Shown: positions 37,311-53,360 of the stretch, in pieces
How the letters are laid out: each line of letters begins with the position of its first letter
How positions within the stretch are numbered: position 1 is the first letter of the stretch
Origin: Cycas panzhihuaensis
Taxonomy: Eukaryota; Cycadophyta
Assembly (NCBI GenBank): GCA_023213395.1
Contig: CM041465.1
Coordinates: 222,339,741-222,403,740 of the forward strand
Direction: 5' to 3'
Length of the DNA stretch: 64,000 bases
The notes under the pieces: model-generated
What the model saw: only the letters and a program-made list of their open reading frames with translations
What the model was told of the DNA's origin: nothing
Database searches by the model: none
Position numbers and translations under genes: made by a program

Positions 37311-37690
37311 TGGCATTAAGTATTTTCACTAATGGAGGTAGTAGAGGTAACCTAAAGACCGTCAGCTACTACTTGGGTGATCTATGACCAATTAGGAAGT
37401 CCTCTCCTCTCTACTAGCCTATTTATACCTAAAGAAACTAATAATAAAGTTGAATATTCTGCCATTATAAGAGACTTATATAATATTTTTTATCATTCTC
37501 TTAGACCCATTATTATATATGTTGATTCTTAGATTGTAGTCTATTAGTTAGTTGGGATATATCATGTGCACTCTTCATGACTCCTTCTCCTTCACCATCA
37601 GGCTTTATCATTGATGTCATTATTTTCTTTGGTCATTATTGAGTACATTCCTTAGACATTTAATACTAAAGCTAACACTCTTGTTTCTTT
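37311..37690 (+). pseudogene. Element B second RNase H domain, downstream of integrase
   Basis: A separate RNase H is readable with one or two frameshifts. FTNGGSRGN at 37325-37351 (family DG-SRGNPG; the first Asp is Asn) is followed by YYLGD. From 37431 the next frame gives ETNNKVEYSAIIRDLY with the catalytic Glu, then IIIYVDS-IVVY-LVG with the catalytic Asp before TAG at 37530-37532 and a second TAG at 37545-37547. The final block IEYIP-TFNTKANTLVS lies at 37638-37688, with Asn where the family has the last Asp. The ATNN-AEY-ALI style is that of host/archaeal-type RNase HI acquired by Tat elements, not of the RT-linked domain. Confidence 0.85.
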
Positions 37691-37823
37691 TATCTTGGAT
37701 GATTATCTCAATTGACTCTTGTCTTTAGTTCGAGGTACCCCACTCTAGAATGAGTATAAACTACCATGTATATATTAATTAAAAATTAAAAATATATATA
37801 ACGACAAAAGAACAAAAAGAGGA

Positions 37824-40439
<2,616 letters not shown>

Positions 40440-41660
40440 TGTTGAATGACAATTAACTAATATACCTGTTAGCTCATTTCCTCCTATTGGATTTTCCATC
40501 ATCTTCTCCTCTGGTTGTGAGACTCCCTCTCCCTAAGGCTCTTGTGGAGCCTCCTAGGTAGGCTCCCCCTCTCCTCCTCTACTCTTACCTCCTCCTCTTC
40601 CCTACTCATCTGTTGAGCTTAGCTCCATACTTTGTATGGACCCTCCTCTCCCTCCACTTAGTGCTCCACCTATCCTCTCAAGCACCTGCATACTCCCTCC
40701 CTCTCCTGTATTAGTTGATGCCTCTCCTCTCCCACCTTAACCCATCTCATGTCAACTACCATCTATACCTCCTCTGCCTCCTCTCTCTCTCTCCTTTTAT
40801 CTTTCCCTCCACTAGCGATAGGGGTCTCTCCTACTTCTCTCTCAACTATATTAACCTTATTATCACTCTACACTGGTAGCCCCTCATATGTATCCTCTAC
40901 TAATTGTCTCATAGTCATACGACTCAATAGGGGACTATGTGTACTCACCATGATGGCTATCTTGTTATGGATCGAAGCTCTTATGTGCCATCTATTCATT
41001 CATGGATCCATGATTGTTAGCCCTCTTAGTACTCCTCCTAACCACATCAAGGGAATATAATCATATAGCCAATACATTAAGATGGAGCTATAAGAAAATA
41101 CTCCTCTTCTTTGCCTCCTAATCCTCGATAATTAAAGGCATATACTGTTAACTATGTATTGCCTCCAATTTATTTGAACTCCCTACTTACATCACCTCAC
41201 CACTCATGCCTACTGAGATAGAACCCCTATGAATTTTTAGGTTCTAGTAATCTTGAATATGATGATAAGAGTGATGATCCTCTATATATAAGGAATCCCC
41301 TCTACTATCTATATAGCCTCAATAGATATACCATGAGGACCAAACTGGTTAGAAAATCTAGTTAGATACTGACTGTAGGTCTCTTGAGACTCATAATCAA
41401 CTACCCTACTAAGTCTAATCCTCTCCCTATGCCAACTCACTTCCAATATCCTCCCCAGATTCCTTAGAGTAATCTATATATATCTCTAATCACCCATACT
41501 CTAAAAACATTCCTCCTTGGAATCTAATAGCTAACAAAATCATGTAACAACTCATATTCCATTACCAATTGGGTCAATCCACTCACTCCAGATGGCATAA
41601 TCTCCCTTATCTAGCTAACCAACTAGCTCTCTAATAGGTAATGCTTCATTTTCTCATGTA
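40440..41660 (-). pseudogene. Element B candidate antisense ORF of unknown function
   Basis: Read right to left, minus-strand frames look protein-coding, with stops that are mostly TAG. From about 41611 there is MPSGVSGLTQLVMEYELLHD, then IPRRNVFRVWVIRDIYRLL, RPTVSI-LDFLTSLV, and GGKEEEYFLIAPS near 41100. In another frame come THSPLLSRMTMRQLVEDTYE (about 40950) and a Gly/Glu/Arg-rich tail running to about 40450. At least one frameshift and many nonsense codons are present. I do not know the protein. Reverse-strand genes between integrase and the 3' LTR are known from some Tat elements (Grande type), which makes the position plausible. The plus strand here is also open at 40749-41060, so orientation is inferred from composition only. 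Confidence 0.5.
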
Positions 41661-43006
41661 TTTACTCGCTCTAAAGGTTGTATCATATAGAAATAATTGT
41701 ATTAGACTTTAATTTTTCATTTTTATAAAAGTTATAATTTTTTATTTTTTTCTTTTCAAAATTAAAAACATAATGAGTCAATAAAAAATGTAATTATCTA
41801 TTTAAAAATCTGACTATATAGTCAAATATGTGATCTTCTAATTTCACTATTATACTATTAAATCATGTTTTTAATAATATCACCATGTTTTTTGTGCTAT
41901 TTCTACTTCTTTTACTCTGTGAAATCACATTTTTGGTTTAAAAAATGAGTTAAAAAAAATTATAAAGGAAACTCACCAGATATCTTGCTTCTCACTGCAT
42001 CTTATATATATCCACCTTCTAGAGCTAATCTTTTACCTGAATAGCCTAAGATCACCTCAAAAATTGATTGATAAGGTCCTCTGGGTAGTTATTTTCCCAA
42101 CTCCCTCTCGTAAAAATGAAATTAAAATTACTCATTTTTCTTTTGATAAGAGAGGGCCCCTTTCTCTTCTTTTTGGTAAATTTTTTTCTTTCATCCATTA
42201 AGCTTATCCAGGTAAATCCTATCCTTTTATAGCCATTATTCTTGGATAAAATCTCCCTAAAATAGAAAATGATATGTCTTTTATCCATTAGGGTTAATAA
42301 TTAGCCTTAATTGGCTTGTCTTTTATGGAACATTTTGGAGACCTAAATATAAGAGATATCATTCATTTTAATTATTATTTTAACTCTTATCTTAGCCTCC
42401 AAAACACTTCGATCCCTTTTACTTATTAAAGAGTCTAAACTATGACATGGAACACTTTGAAATCTAATTGTTGATGAGCTTAAACTACAACAATTACGCT
42501 TCAAATTCTTCCATCCTGTTAACAAGCTTAAACTATGATGGAAGGGTCCAAAGTTTCACCTACCAATGAGTTGAAACTAGGGTAGTCCAAGGCTCTAAAG
42601 AGTCACCTATTAATGAGCCCAAAAAATTATAGCAGTCCCTTCTTTTTGCTCTGACAAAAAGACCTTTCCTCCAAAACTTTGGTCATTGAAATATAAACTA
42701 TGACCATTTAGGTTTGTAAAGTCCCATCTAGTTCATGGACATTTGGTGTCATTCTTTTGTTGGGTGAGTGTAAACCCAATTTGTTTGGGTAAACACTTAT
42801 ATAGAATCTCTTTAGCTTGTTATTTTAGAAATATTAAGGTCTATTTAGTTTGATTCTAGTAACTCTTATAGACTAGTTCTCCATCATTTATATACCTCAT
42901 TCTAATTTTTTTACTCTTTGATTGAAATTACTTGAACATATTGTTGTCACTTTTCACTGTCTTACTTCCCTTTTAAAGTAGAAGCTTAGGTGCCAAGGGG
43001 GAAAAA
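41661..43006. other. Element B 3' untranslated region with polypurine tract
   Basis: No recognisable protein; short minus frames at 42052-42288 and 42343-42525 are Lys/Arg-rich and may be decayed upstream parts of the antisense ORF. At the right end AAGGGGGAAAAA at 42995-43006 is a textbook plus-strand polypurine tract directly before the LTR TG at 43007. Confidence 0.65.
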
Positions 43007-43190
43007 TGTTTCCCTAAAACCTGGCTCTTAATTGATCCACATCACCTTTAACAAGCTTATTTTGTTACTTTTGTTTGATATAATTAATAAACACTTATTT
43101 TATGAAGTATTAGGCCATGCTTTGATAAAATATGATCATGTTGTTTACTAGATGATGTATGTTGGATGATGATGATGTATTATATATTCT

Positions 43191-43195
43191 GTCAC
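43191..43195. repeat. Element D target-site duplication, left (GTCAC)
   Basis: GTCAC here and CTCAC at 50171-50175. The uninterrupted 5' LTR of B has CTCAC at the matching place, so the left copy carries one later change. Confidence 0.85.
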
Positions 43196-43442
43196 TATTA
43201 TAAACCTAGTTCATAACTTGGGGATAATTACCAAATGTAATAGAGAGCACACTAGCACATTGAAGGAATTGATAGTGAAAAGACCAAATAGTTTAATTGA
43301 TAAAATATGAATGATGTTTACAATATATTGATGGCCATATTTATAGGTATAAGAGGCCCTTTTCATCAAAAGTCACATCCTTTCAACATGTCCATTCGAT
43401 AAAATATAATTAACTAATTACATTTTAAGGAGGTTTATAACA
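43196..43442 (-). repeat. Element D 3' LTR
   Basis: 247 bp, TATTATAAACC (TG decayed to TA) to TATAACA. By eye about 22 differences from 49924-50170, around 9 percent. Confidence 0.93.
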
Positions 43443-43469
43443 ATTCCTCTCCCTTAAGATGTTTCACCT

Positions 43470-44860
43470 ACGAAACTCTTATTTCTCAAATCAGGATGAA
43501 GTTTGACAAAATCAAAGGACTCCTAAGAAGCATCTTCATGAGGCAACTATTTCTATTTGATCAAGTTTTCTCGAATAGTCTTTGACCACAAATTTCATTC
43601 TTAAACTTCAAGGATAGCTTATGGTAATAATATTAGTTTGTCTTCTTCATTTAAGAGAGATAATTCTGCTTGCACCTGTACATGATTTCTAATTTTCTTT
43701 TTGAGACACGATGCATGAAATACATTATGTAGTTTGGAAGTAGGAAGTTCTAATGCATATGCCACTTCTCTAATTTTTTGTTTAACCTAAAAAGGGCCAT
43801 AAAATTGAGGACTCAATTTCTTCTTTTGAGAATTTTTTAATGATGCTTGTTTATATGGTTGCAGTCTCATATAGACCCAATCTCTAACTTTGAATATTCT
43901 TTTAGTACAATGTTTATTAACTTGTTGTTTCATATGATTTCTAGCTTCTTCTAAATATCACTTTAATATTTGAATTATGTTCTGTGATTCTTTGAGATAG
44001 TCATTAACTACTGGAACCTTATTATCCTTACTTAACCAATCCTTCAATTGAGTTGGTTGGTAGTCATATAATGCCTAATATGGTTTAATAGATGAATGGT
44101 AAGAAGAATTATACCATGCTTCAATTAAATATAGCCATTTGACCTGTAAATTTTGTTTATCTACTACATAATTCCACAAATAAAATTCTAAACAATTGTT
44201 AACCATTTTAGTTTGTCCATTTGTTTATGGGTGATAATTGGTACTCATTTCTAATTTTGTACCTACTTATTAAAATATTTCATTTTAGAAATGGCTTAAG
44301 AATTTTGGATCTCTGTCACTAATAATAGTCTGTAAAAATTCATGTAATTTACGAATTTCTTTAACTAACACTTCGGCTAATTATTGAGCTTTATAATTAG
44401 ATTAAATGGGTATAAAATGAGCAAATTTTATTAAATGGTCCATAATCACATAAATAAGATCTTTCCTTTCTAATTTTGATAGACCAATGATAAAATCCAT
44501 GCTAATACTTTCCTATTTTTGTTGTGGAATAAGGAGAGGTTGGAGCAGTCTAGGGGTAGCAGTATATTTATATTTATTTATTTAGTAAACTTTGTATTTA
44601 GTTATAAATTTCTTAATTTTCTCTTTCATTCCTTTCTAGAAAAATGATTGTTTAGCTTATAGATATGTTTTATAGAAGCCTTCATGTCCTATTGTAGGTA
44701 TTATATGTACTTCATTTATTATCTTAACATGGAAAGCTAAATTTGCACCTAAGAATATTCATCCGTTATACCATAAGATATTGTTTCTTCATTCAAATTT
44801 AACTTCTTTTCCTTGTTGAATTCTTTGAATAAGTTGTTAAATGTTAGGATCTTTTATATA
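43470..44860 (-). pseudogene. Element D integrase with chromodomain
   Basis: From right: GHEGFYKTYL zinc region (about 44690), MDFIIGLSKLERKD (first catalytic Asp, about 44500), IISDRDPKFLSHF (second, about 44320), then NYHP-TNGQTKMVNNCLEFY, where the catalytic Glu of the TE-VN block is Lys and a Gln codon is TAG. A GPF-V--KIREVAYALELP module (about 43800) leads to VFHASCLKKKIRN (about 43710). The chromodomain reads AILEV, then ENLIK-K-LPHEDAS-ESFDF (about 43500-43600), with both aromatic cage Trp codons now stops. Confidence 0.9.
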
Positions 44861-44899
44861 TTATGATTGTAATTACATGATCCATAGCCATTCTATTAT

Positions 44900-45440
44900 T
44901 GAGACAACTTTTACCTAAGATTCTATACTTTCTTCATCTTTCTAAGATAATGCATTAGCCACCACATTATTTTTACCCTTGTTGTATGTTATGTCAAAAT
45001 CAAATGCTTGAATTTTACTTATCCATTTCTATTATTCAGGGTATAACTCTTTTTGTTTTAATAAATATTATAAACTATTACGATCTGTCTTGACTATAAA
45101 TTTGCTACCTAATAGATATTAATGCCATTTAATCAAAGTGTGTATACTAGCCAACATTTCCTTATTATAGGTAGATTTAAGAATTTCTCTATTGTTTAGT
45201 TTTGTACTATCAAATATGATGGGTTTTCCTTCTTACATTAGTACTACGCTGATTCTTGTTCCAAATGCATCATATTCTATTATAAAAATTTTAGAAAATT
45301 TAGGTGATGTTAGCATCGGTGACTAGGTCATTATTTGCTTAACTTGTTTAAAACACATTATCACTTCTTCATTCCATTGAAAAGAATCCTTCTTTAATTA
45401 GCAAGTTAAGGAAGCTATTTTCTCTATGTAATTCTTAACA
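44900..45440 (-). pseudogene. Element D RNase H
   Basis: NKEMLASIHTLIKWH, YLLGSKFIVKTDRNSL and IQAFDFDITYNKGKNNVVAN (about 45015-44955) follow the gypsy RNase H order. The last motif reads VVANALS where the family has VADALS, so the final Asp is Asn. Confidence 0.9.
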
Positions 45441-45599
45441 AAATGTCGATAATATCCTATTAATCCTAAAATCTTCAAAGTTTAGTAATATTTTTGGGCG
45501 TCATCCATTCTTGAATTACCTTGATTTTTTATAGATAATCTCTAATCCCTTCTTTTGAAATAAGATAACCTAAATATTCTATTTCTTTCAAGCTGAAAT

Positions 45600-46310
45600 A
45601 ACATTTTAATTGATTAGCACAAAACTTTTGTTCATTTAATATGCTTAGTACTTGGTCAATATGGTTTACGTGTTTTTCTTACTTTTTGCTAAAGACTAAT
45701 ATGTTGTCCAAAAAGACTAAGATAAATTTTCATAAGAAGGGCTTAAAAATCTTGTTCATAATAGCCTGGAATGTGGCCGATGCATTAGTTAGGCCAAAGG
45801 GCATTACCTTGAATTCATAATAACCATTGTGTGTGTTAAAGATTGTTTTGTATGTATCCTCTAGTTTAATTCAAATTTGGTGGTAACCAGATTTTAAATC
45901 TATTTTTAAAAAATATTTTACTCCTTACAATTCACCTAGTAACTTATTAATCCTTGGTATAGGAAATTATTTTTTATTGTAACCTTATTTAGTGCTCAAT
46001 AGTCTATGCGTATACGATAAGATCTATCTTTCTTCATTATTAGGATTACAGGAGCTACAAAAGGGCTTTTACTAAGGGCTATTGCTCATAGATCTAATAA
46101 TTCTAGTATAATTTTCTCAATTTCATTCTGATAATGGTGTGGTCATTTATATGGTTAGATAACAATTGGATTAGTACCTGCATCAAGTTCAATTTGATAT
46201 TCTAGCCCTCTATCTAGAGGTAATTATGGTGGAATATTTTTGGAAAACTTCTTTATTTTTCTAAATAACCTTTTGAAGTTTATTTTCTTTTATTGTTGAC
46301 ATTATTTCCA
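45600..46310 (-). pseudogene. Element D reverse transcriptase
   Basis: SPFVAPVILIMKKDRSYRIR (about 46065-46010), then [16 protein letters not shown] near 45800, then VFLDNILVFSK. The catalytic box at minus 45714-45703 is FLDN: the second Asp is Asn. Sits between protease and RNase H. Confidence 0.9.
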
Positions 46311-46659
46311 CTTGAATAAAGAAGAGTTGAGCCATAATGTTATGTTACCCTTTCTTAATTAATTTTTCCATTCATTTATAGGATATTAGTTGGCTATTTC
46401 TTAGTTTCTCTCCTTAGAGGACAACAATTTTTCTCTCCTTATATCTCATAAATAATTCCTCAAGGTTCATTTCAAAAGTTCCCAAAGTTCTTAACCACTA
46501 ACTTTCTAGAATAATATCTACTCTACCAACATCAAGTACATAAAAATTTTCTTTAATAATGACATCACCTACTGAGATCTTAAGGTTTTCCATCAGCCCT
46601 TGTCTAAATATAACTTGGCAACCCCTAACACTTACTTGAAAAGATGTTATTCTTGATGG

Positions 46660-46900
46660 AAATAGTTTTAAGTGTTGAGTTGAGATTCTATCAATAAAAT
46701 TATGAGTACTTCTGGGATTGACTAAGATTGTAATAGCTTGACTTTTAATAAATCCTCATAGTTTAAGCGTATCAAATCTTATAAGACCACTCATAGCTGA
46801 GAATGACATTTTAAAGACATCTTCCTCTTAGTTATATTGGTACTCATGAGTTTTAAGAGTATTCTCTTGGCTGTTTTCTGTATCATCTTCTTCTCCAATT
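46660..46900 (-). pseudogene. Element D protease
   Basis: NPRSTHNFIDRIS near 46720-46680 corresponds to the chromovirus protease active site DSGSTHNFI; here the Asp is Asn. Upstream the region joins the gag knuckle, downstream the RT. Confidence 0.78.
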
Positions 46901-46919
46901 TCCTCATTTTAGCTACTGG

Positions 46920-48046
46920 GGATAACTCAATTGTGTATAACTAATTCTTTTGACATTTATGATTAGGTGTCCATTTTTTAGTACACTTGAAGCAGAGGTT
47001 TTTTTTTGTAATTCTTCTTTATTGGATCTTATCCTTTGAAGTACTAGTTTTACTAGTCAAGTAAGTCTACTAGGAAATAGACCAGGCCATATTGTTAAGG
47101 GAGGATTAAATCAAGTATAAGGAGGAATATAGAGTCTTATTCTTACTTTTTGTAATTCGTTAACCTTATCTTCCTGTATTTTGGCAAGTTGTATTACCTT
47201 ATTCAGATCCTTAAGTTCTTGAATTTTGATGTCTGCTTGGATTTCAATGGTTAATCCATCTATATATAATTCGATAAGTTGATTCATGGGAATGTCTTCC
47301 AAAATATAACTCAATTTTATGAATGTTACACTGTATTCTTCCATTAAGCCAATTTGTTTTAATCTTTGTAACTCATAATAGTAATCGCAATTAGATACCA
47401 TTTCAAATCATTCGATGAATAAATGCATAAACTCTTTCTAGGTTCGAAGTTAATTCTGAAAAGAAGTTTGTTTAAGACACTACCACCATTCATATGCTAT
47501 TCCATCCATGTGTAGGGTGGCTAAAGGAACTTGTTCTATTAGTTTAATTTCCACTAAATGAAAGTAGTTTTCCATTTGTTGGATCCACACTCTTAGCTCA
47601 TGTGATTTCTGCTCTATACTAAAATGTTGTATAGTAATTTTTTCTAACTTTTTCTTTTTTTGTGTCTGTATACTTTGTAGGCAGTTGAAGTATGCTTGGA
47701 AACCCATTATTTTATGTTCTTTATGAGTTAAATTTTGGTATTTATTAAGATATTTTCTAATAGCTTTGTTTTTAAAATTAATTAGAGATGTTTGAGGAAA
47801 AAACTAATTTTTTGTCATTTGATGTCTAATATGTGATTGACAACTCGTCACTTCATTTTCTAAATCAGGAACAATCATATATTCCTTTCTTCTTATTGCT
47901 ATGATTGTTAACTTGTCTAAATTTTCATATAGGGTATGATTTAAAAGAGCATTTGATATTTGCACTACCTTATAGACTGCATGAGTGATTAGCTCGACAA
48001 TATCTTTTTGGATAATGTTGTTTGTCATTTCTTTCACGTTCATCAC
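46920..48046 (-). pseudogene. Element D gag
   Basis: 48046-47804 is an N-terminal stretch (VKEMTNNIIQKDIVELITHA). 47707-47480 contains VWIQQMENYFHLVEIKLIEQ and TLHMDGIAYEWW, the retrotransposon gag core. 47401-47111 contains MEEYSVTFIKLSYILEDIP and NKVIQLAKIQEDKVNEL, the gag C-terminal half. A CCHC-type knuckle of the chromovirus kind, CFKCTKKWTPNHKC, lies near 46985-46940 and is intact. Gag packages element RNA. Only single stops separate the frames. Confidence 0.92.
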
Positions 48047-48465
48047 TTTAATAATTGTATAAGTATGATTCCACCAATTTCCTTTCGTAACTAAGTGTTA
48101 ATCTGCTACATTATAAGATCTTTACAAGTTGATAATAGGACTTTCCTTTATAGATGTATAAAATCTTGTAATTTATTATAATAGAGACTCAGTTAGCCAA
48201 AAACTGAGAATTAATGTTGTTTAATATTATTATTAGCTTGTGTCTTATGATGTAAATTGCTTGACATGTGAAGATATTGATGTTATACTCCATCCTTAAC
48301 TGTAGTAATCAGGAGAACAATTTGACTATTAAAGAATATGTATGATAAATTAAAATGGATTATGAAATACAATATTAAATATCAAGTTTAACCTTATTAG
48401 AGGTGATGGTGAATAGATTAAAAGTTTAGCTACATAAATAAGTAAAGACTTAGTTAGATGGCTTA

Positions 48466-49148
<683 letters not shown>

Positions 49149-49923
49149 TGCGACAACAGATTAACAGAGAGATGGAAAAGACACGAAAGACAACTGATCA
49201 CTGACCCACTTATTATAAATATGAATATGCGATGTAAAATGCGAATGCTAGGTGATGAAAATGTAATAAAAGAATGAGGGAATGATGATGATGTAATACG
49301 TTATGATATTATTAAAGTATAACTCTTATATAATGGCAATGCATTACTATATTAAGATTGTATTGGATTCAAATTTGCCAAGAGCTAGGCAACATTTGTA
49401 ATGATATTACTGTAGTTAATATTTGCATTTTAATAGACACATTTATTTTACTAATTACAGAGAATGGAAACATAGATGTAGGAATTTGACCAAATAGAAG
49501 ACAGAAAGGAGACACTTGTGATCATTGAAATTAAGAATACAGAGATTAAAATAGCTAAATAGACTGTAATTTAACCACTCAAAGCCACAAATTGTTACTA
49601 TATGGCTGTGTAGACCGCATAATGCACTTTTTGTTATTTATTTTATGATAAAACTTTATGTACATTTGTCTCCCACATAATGTATGAGAATTGAATAATA
49701 GATGAGCACAGTGAAAATGATGAGGAGACGATGGGTGGATGGGACAAAGGGACACAGGAACAAATAAACATTTGTAGGCACACAAGGTCACTTGATTTGA
49801 GTTTTGGGATAATAAATATGAGTGTGTATTAATTCAGGTCAACACCCAATTCTTAAATGCTAAAAATCAAGCTAATAAGCCTTGCTGGAGAAAATCTCAT
49901 TGAAGATGGGCTTTAATACCAAT
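49149..49923 (-). other. Element D leader and primer-binding site
   Basis: No gene. The PBS TGGTATTAAAGC lies at 49921-49910 (10 of 12 to TGGTATCAGAGC, two transitions), 2 nt from the LTR edge at 49924. The 70-residue frame at 49791-49579 has no recognisable domain. Confidence 0.75.
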
Positions 49924-50170
49924 TATTATAAACCTAGTTCATAACTTGGGGATAATTACCAAATGCAATAAAGAGCACACTAACACACTCAAGGAATTGA
50001 TAGTTAAAAGACCAAATAGTTTTATTGATAAAATATGAATGATGTTTACAATATGTTGATGGCCATATTTATAGGTACAATAGGCCCTTTTTATTAAAAG
50101 TCACATCCTTTCAACACATCCATTCAAAAAAATATAATTAATTAATTACCTTTTAAGGAGGTTCATAATA
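49924..50170 (-). repeat. Element D 5' LTR
   Basis: 247 bp, TATTATAAACC to CATAATA, paired with 43196-43442. Confidence 0.93.
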
Positions 50171-51274
50171 CTCACCTATCAATGAATGATAACTATAGCA
50201 ATTAGGTCTCTCTTCATGATCATTCTAACTCATTTTTCCTTTAAAATATTTGTTTGTTTCATTCTTCTATCTTGATTTCACTTTTTTTTATGGTCTTTTT
50301 AGCATTATTTTTGGACTTGGGCTTATAGTTTTTATCTTTTTGGGCTATTTTTCCATTGATTAAGTCCTTTTGGTTTTTATTTTTAATAAAAATATGATTT
50401 TTTTACTTTTCAATAGATAATTTTTACCTCTTGATTTGTTGCATTTTTTGTGCTACAAAAAACATGACCGATCATATTTTATTAATAAAATCACATTTTT
50501 TGTAGCTCATAAAATGTAACCAGTCATATTTTTTACAATTTTTAATGCAATTTTTTTTAGTGCACTAATTTTTACATGCCATTGCCTAGATTCGATAGAA
50601 ACCTGCCCCATTCATGCCCAGAACTGTTAGAACCCCTATTGTGTTATATCATTCATAATTTGGATGAAAAGAGATCAAGATTTAATTTATAATTCTTGAG
50701 ATTTTGAGGGATTTCTTTGCTGTTATTTGGAGAACTATTTTGGAAGAAATAAAAGTGAAGTCCAAGGGAAGAATTTTGAAGCTCTGTTTGTTGATTTCCT
50801 ACTGCATAAACTTTGATGATTGATACTTTTAAAACATATGGTTTCTCACAAAATTTTTAGCTTCAAACTTCTTTTTCCTAATAAGATCTTTCCTATTGTG
50901 GTTTATTATGGTTCTATAGTTCTTTTGATAAGTATTTACAATCGAAATTGTTCATCTCTTTTTGCTAGTATCTGAGATACTTTTGTTGATGATTTTTTCT
51001 TAGGAAACTTGGCTAAAAGGTCAATCCTTTATGGGAAGAATAGGGGTAGTATTGTGAATAATGATTATCTCTTCACCATAAGGATAATTATGCTCTACCA
51101 TTCTTTTTCAACTATCCAAGTCCCCAAGAAGTCTAGTTTCATATTTACTAGTATATGGCTATTGTTGAGCTAATTGTTCTTGTGTTTCTTCTTTTTTTTA
51201 TTATTGGTTTTAAAGGAAAACTTGAAGAAGTTTAATTGCATGAAAAAGAGAAGGCCATCCTGATGTAAAAATTT

Positions 51275-51279
51275 ATCAA
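51275..51279. repeat. Element E target-site duplication, left (ATCAA)
   Basis: ATCAA here and at 56375-56379, exact. The empty site is visible in the 5' LTR of B near 28515 (TTATCAATAGATT). Confidence 0.93.
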
Positions 51280-51773
51280 TGAAGAGAAAATATAACTGCA
51301 GAAGCAATGTGATAACAAAACTCTAAACCATGTAAAGAACAAATAACATAAACAAATCAAGCACTCAACAAAGAACACCAGGAGATTCAAGTCTAAGCAT
51401 AGATCTTTTATTAATCTAAGCAACATCTAAAAAATTACAAAGATGAATAAACCCTAACTCTTCTCCTTAACTCATCCACATTGTTTCTTGTTATATATGC
51501 CATTACATAAGAATATATAAACACAACATTACAAGATACTGCCTTATAGTTTTATAATATAATGAGCATAAACCATGGGCTGACAAAGACCCCCATAAGA
51601 CACCCAAAACTTTTTCTCTGGGGCTCTTGCCCCCTAACCCCCACTTAAGGAGTTGTTAGCCCCCCATACCCCCAGTCGAGGGTCCTATAACGAGCCCCCA
51701 GAACCCCACAAAGGGGCTTGAGTGTAATTCCTATACCCATGTAACACTTGCAAAGTGTTCAACATATCTAACT
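51280..51773 (-). repeat. Element E 3' LTR
   Basis: 494 bp, TGAAGAGAAAATATAAC to CTAACT (CA decayed to CT). Contains a run of C-rich blocks at about 51615-51710. Confidence 0.93.
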
Positions 51774-51814
51774 CCCACTTATTGAACACTTTACAAGAAA
51801 ACCTACATACACAA

Positions 51815-53360
51815 CTACTGAATGCCAAAATTACAAACACCCATTATAATTCTACACCATCTAAATTTTTTTATGCTAACAATCTTAGTCAATGAGTCAG
51901 TAGCATTATCTTGTGTAGCAATCTTTTGTAAATCCACCTTGTAATTTTGAACTATTTCCCTCACAAAATAGAACTGCATATCAATATGCTTTGACCGAGT
52001 ATAAAAAATGGAGTTCTTTGCTAGGTAGATTACACTTTGACTATCACAATCTATCCTCATAGCATATTACTTAAATCTAATATCTATGCATAATCTCTAT
52101 AACTAAACCACTTCCTTGCATGCATAAGTAACTATCATATCCTCTACTTCTATGCTAGAAAGTGCCACAACTTGCTATCTTTTACTCATCCAACTAACTG
52201 CACCACCACAAAAGGTAAAAATATACTCACTTGTAGATCTTCTGCTGTTAAGATCTCTAGCCCAATTAGCATCAACAAAACCTCTCAAGTTCATTATTTT
52301 ACTCTCTATGGGATCTTCTTAATAGTAAATTTCATAGTCTGATGTACCTCACAGATACTTGAAAATACTTTTCATAGCCACCCAATACTCCCTGCCTAGG
52401 TTTGACATATACTTGCTAACTACTCCCACTACATGGACAATGTTTGGTCAAGTGTAAACCATCACATACATCATGCTACCAACATCACTAGCATAAGGGA
52501 CAAATACCATGTCTTCAACTTCTTGGTGAGTCTTTGGGCATTGTTTAGCTGATAGTTTTAAACCAATAGAAAGAGGAACATAAACTGGTTTACCATCCTG
52601 TAACCTAAATCGTTGCAATATTGTCTCAATGTACCATCCTTGGCTAAGCTAAATCTTCTTGTTTCTCATATCCATTTTAATCTCAATGCCCAAAATAAAA
52701 TGTACAGCATTAAGGTCCTTCATCTCAAAGTGAGATGCCAGTTGGTCTTTCATAAGTTGGTTCATTTCTTTATTATGACCAACTAAAAGGATGTCATCAA
52801 CATATAAAGCTAGAATAACAAAATGATCACCAACCTGTTTATAATAAATACAATAATCTTCTTTGCTATGTGCAAAACCATCCACCAACATATGTATATC
52901 AAATTTTTAATACCACATCCTTAGTGACTATTTCAAGCCATATAATGACTTCTTCAACCTATATAATATATTCTCCTTCCTTGCAACTTCAAACCCTTCA
53001 GGCTGTAACATATAAATTTCTTCTTCAAGATCACCTTAAAGAAATACAATCTTCACATCCATTTGATCCACCTCAAGGTCATAGGTAGATACTACATCTA
53101 ACAAAAATCTAATTTAAGTAACTTTTTCAATAGGAGAAAAATACCTCACCAAAATCATTTCCCTTAACTTGGGAATAACCCTTTTCTACTAAGCAAGCCT
53201 TGTACTTTTCCACAGTACCATCTGCTTAGAACTTCTTCTTAAAGATCCATTTATTATCAACAGGTTTTCTGCCATCAGGAAGATCCACTAAATCCTATAT
53301 ACTATTTTTTTCTAAGGCCATCATTTCTTCTTGTATGGCCTTCATCCAGAGTTAGCTCTC
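51815..53360 (-). pseudogene. Element E reverse transcriptase and RNase H
   Basis: RT begins near 53350 (DTWDLVELPDGKKPV, KWIFKKKFKADG). 52891-52649 contains YKQVGDHFVILALYVDDILL; the catalytic YVDD is intact at minus 52804-52793. RNase H shows up near 52200 and its end is open at 52060-51815 (MRIDCDSQSVIYLAKNSIFY, HIDMQFYFVREIV, TQDNATDSLTK), matching the copia C-terminus, with ATD where the family often has -AD. The stop at 51815 is about 40 nt before the LTR, as usual for copia. Confidence 0.95.

Noticed and set aside
40749-41060. Plus-strand Ser/Leu-rich ORF of 103 codons
   Set aside because: The opposite strand looks more like decayed coding sequence, with a basic/acidic composition. 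The plus frame is likely its shadow, though orientation is not proven.
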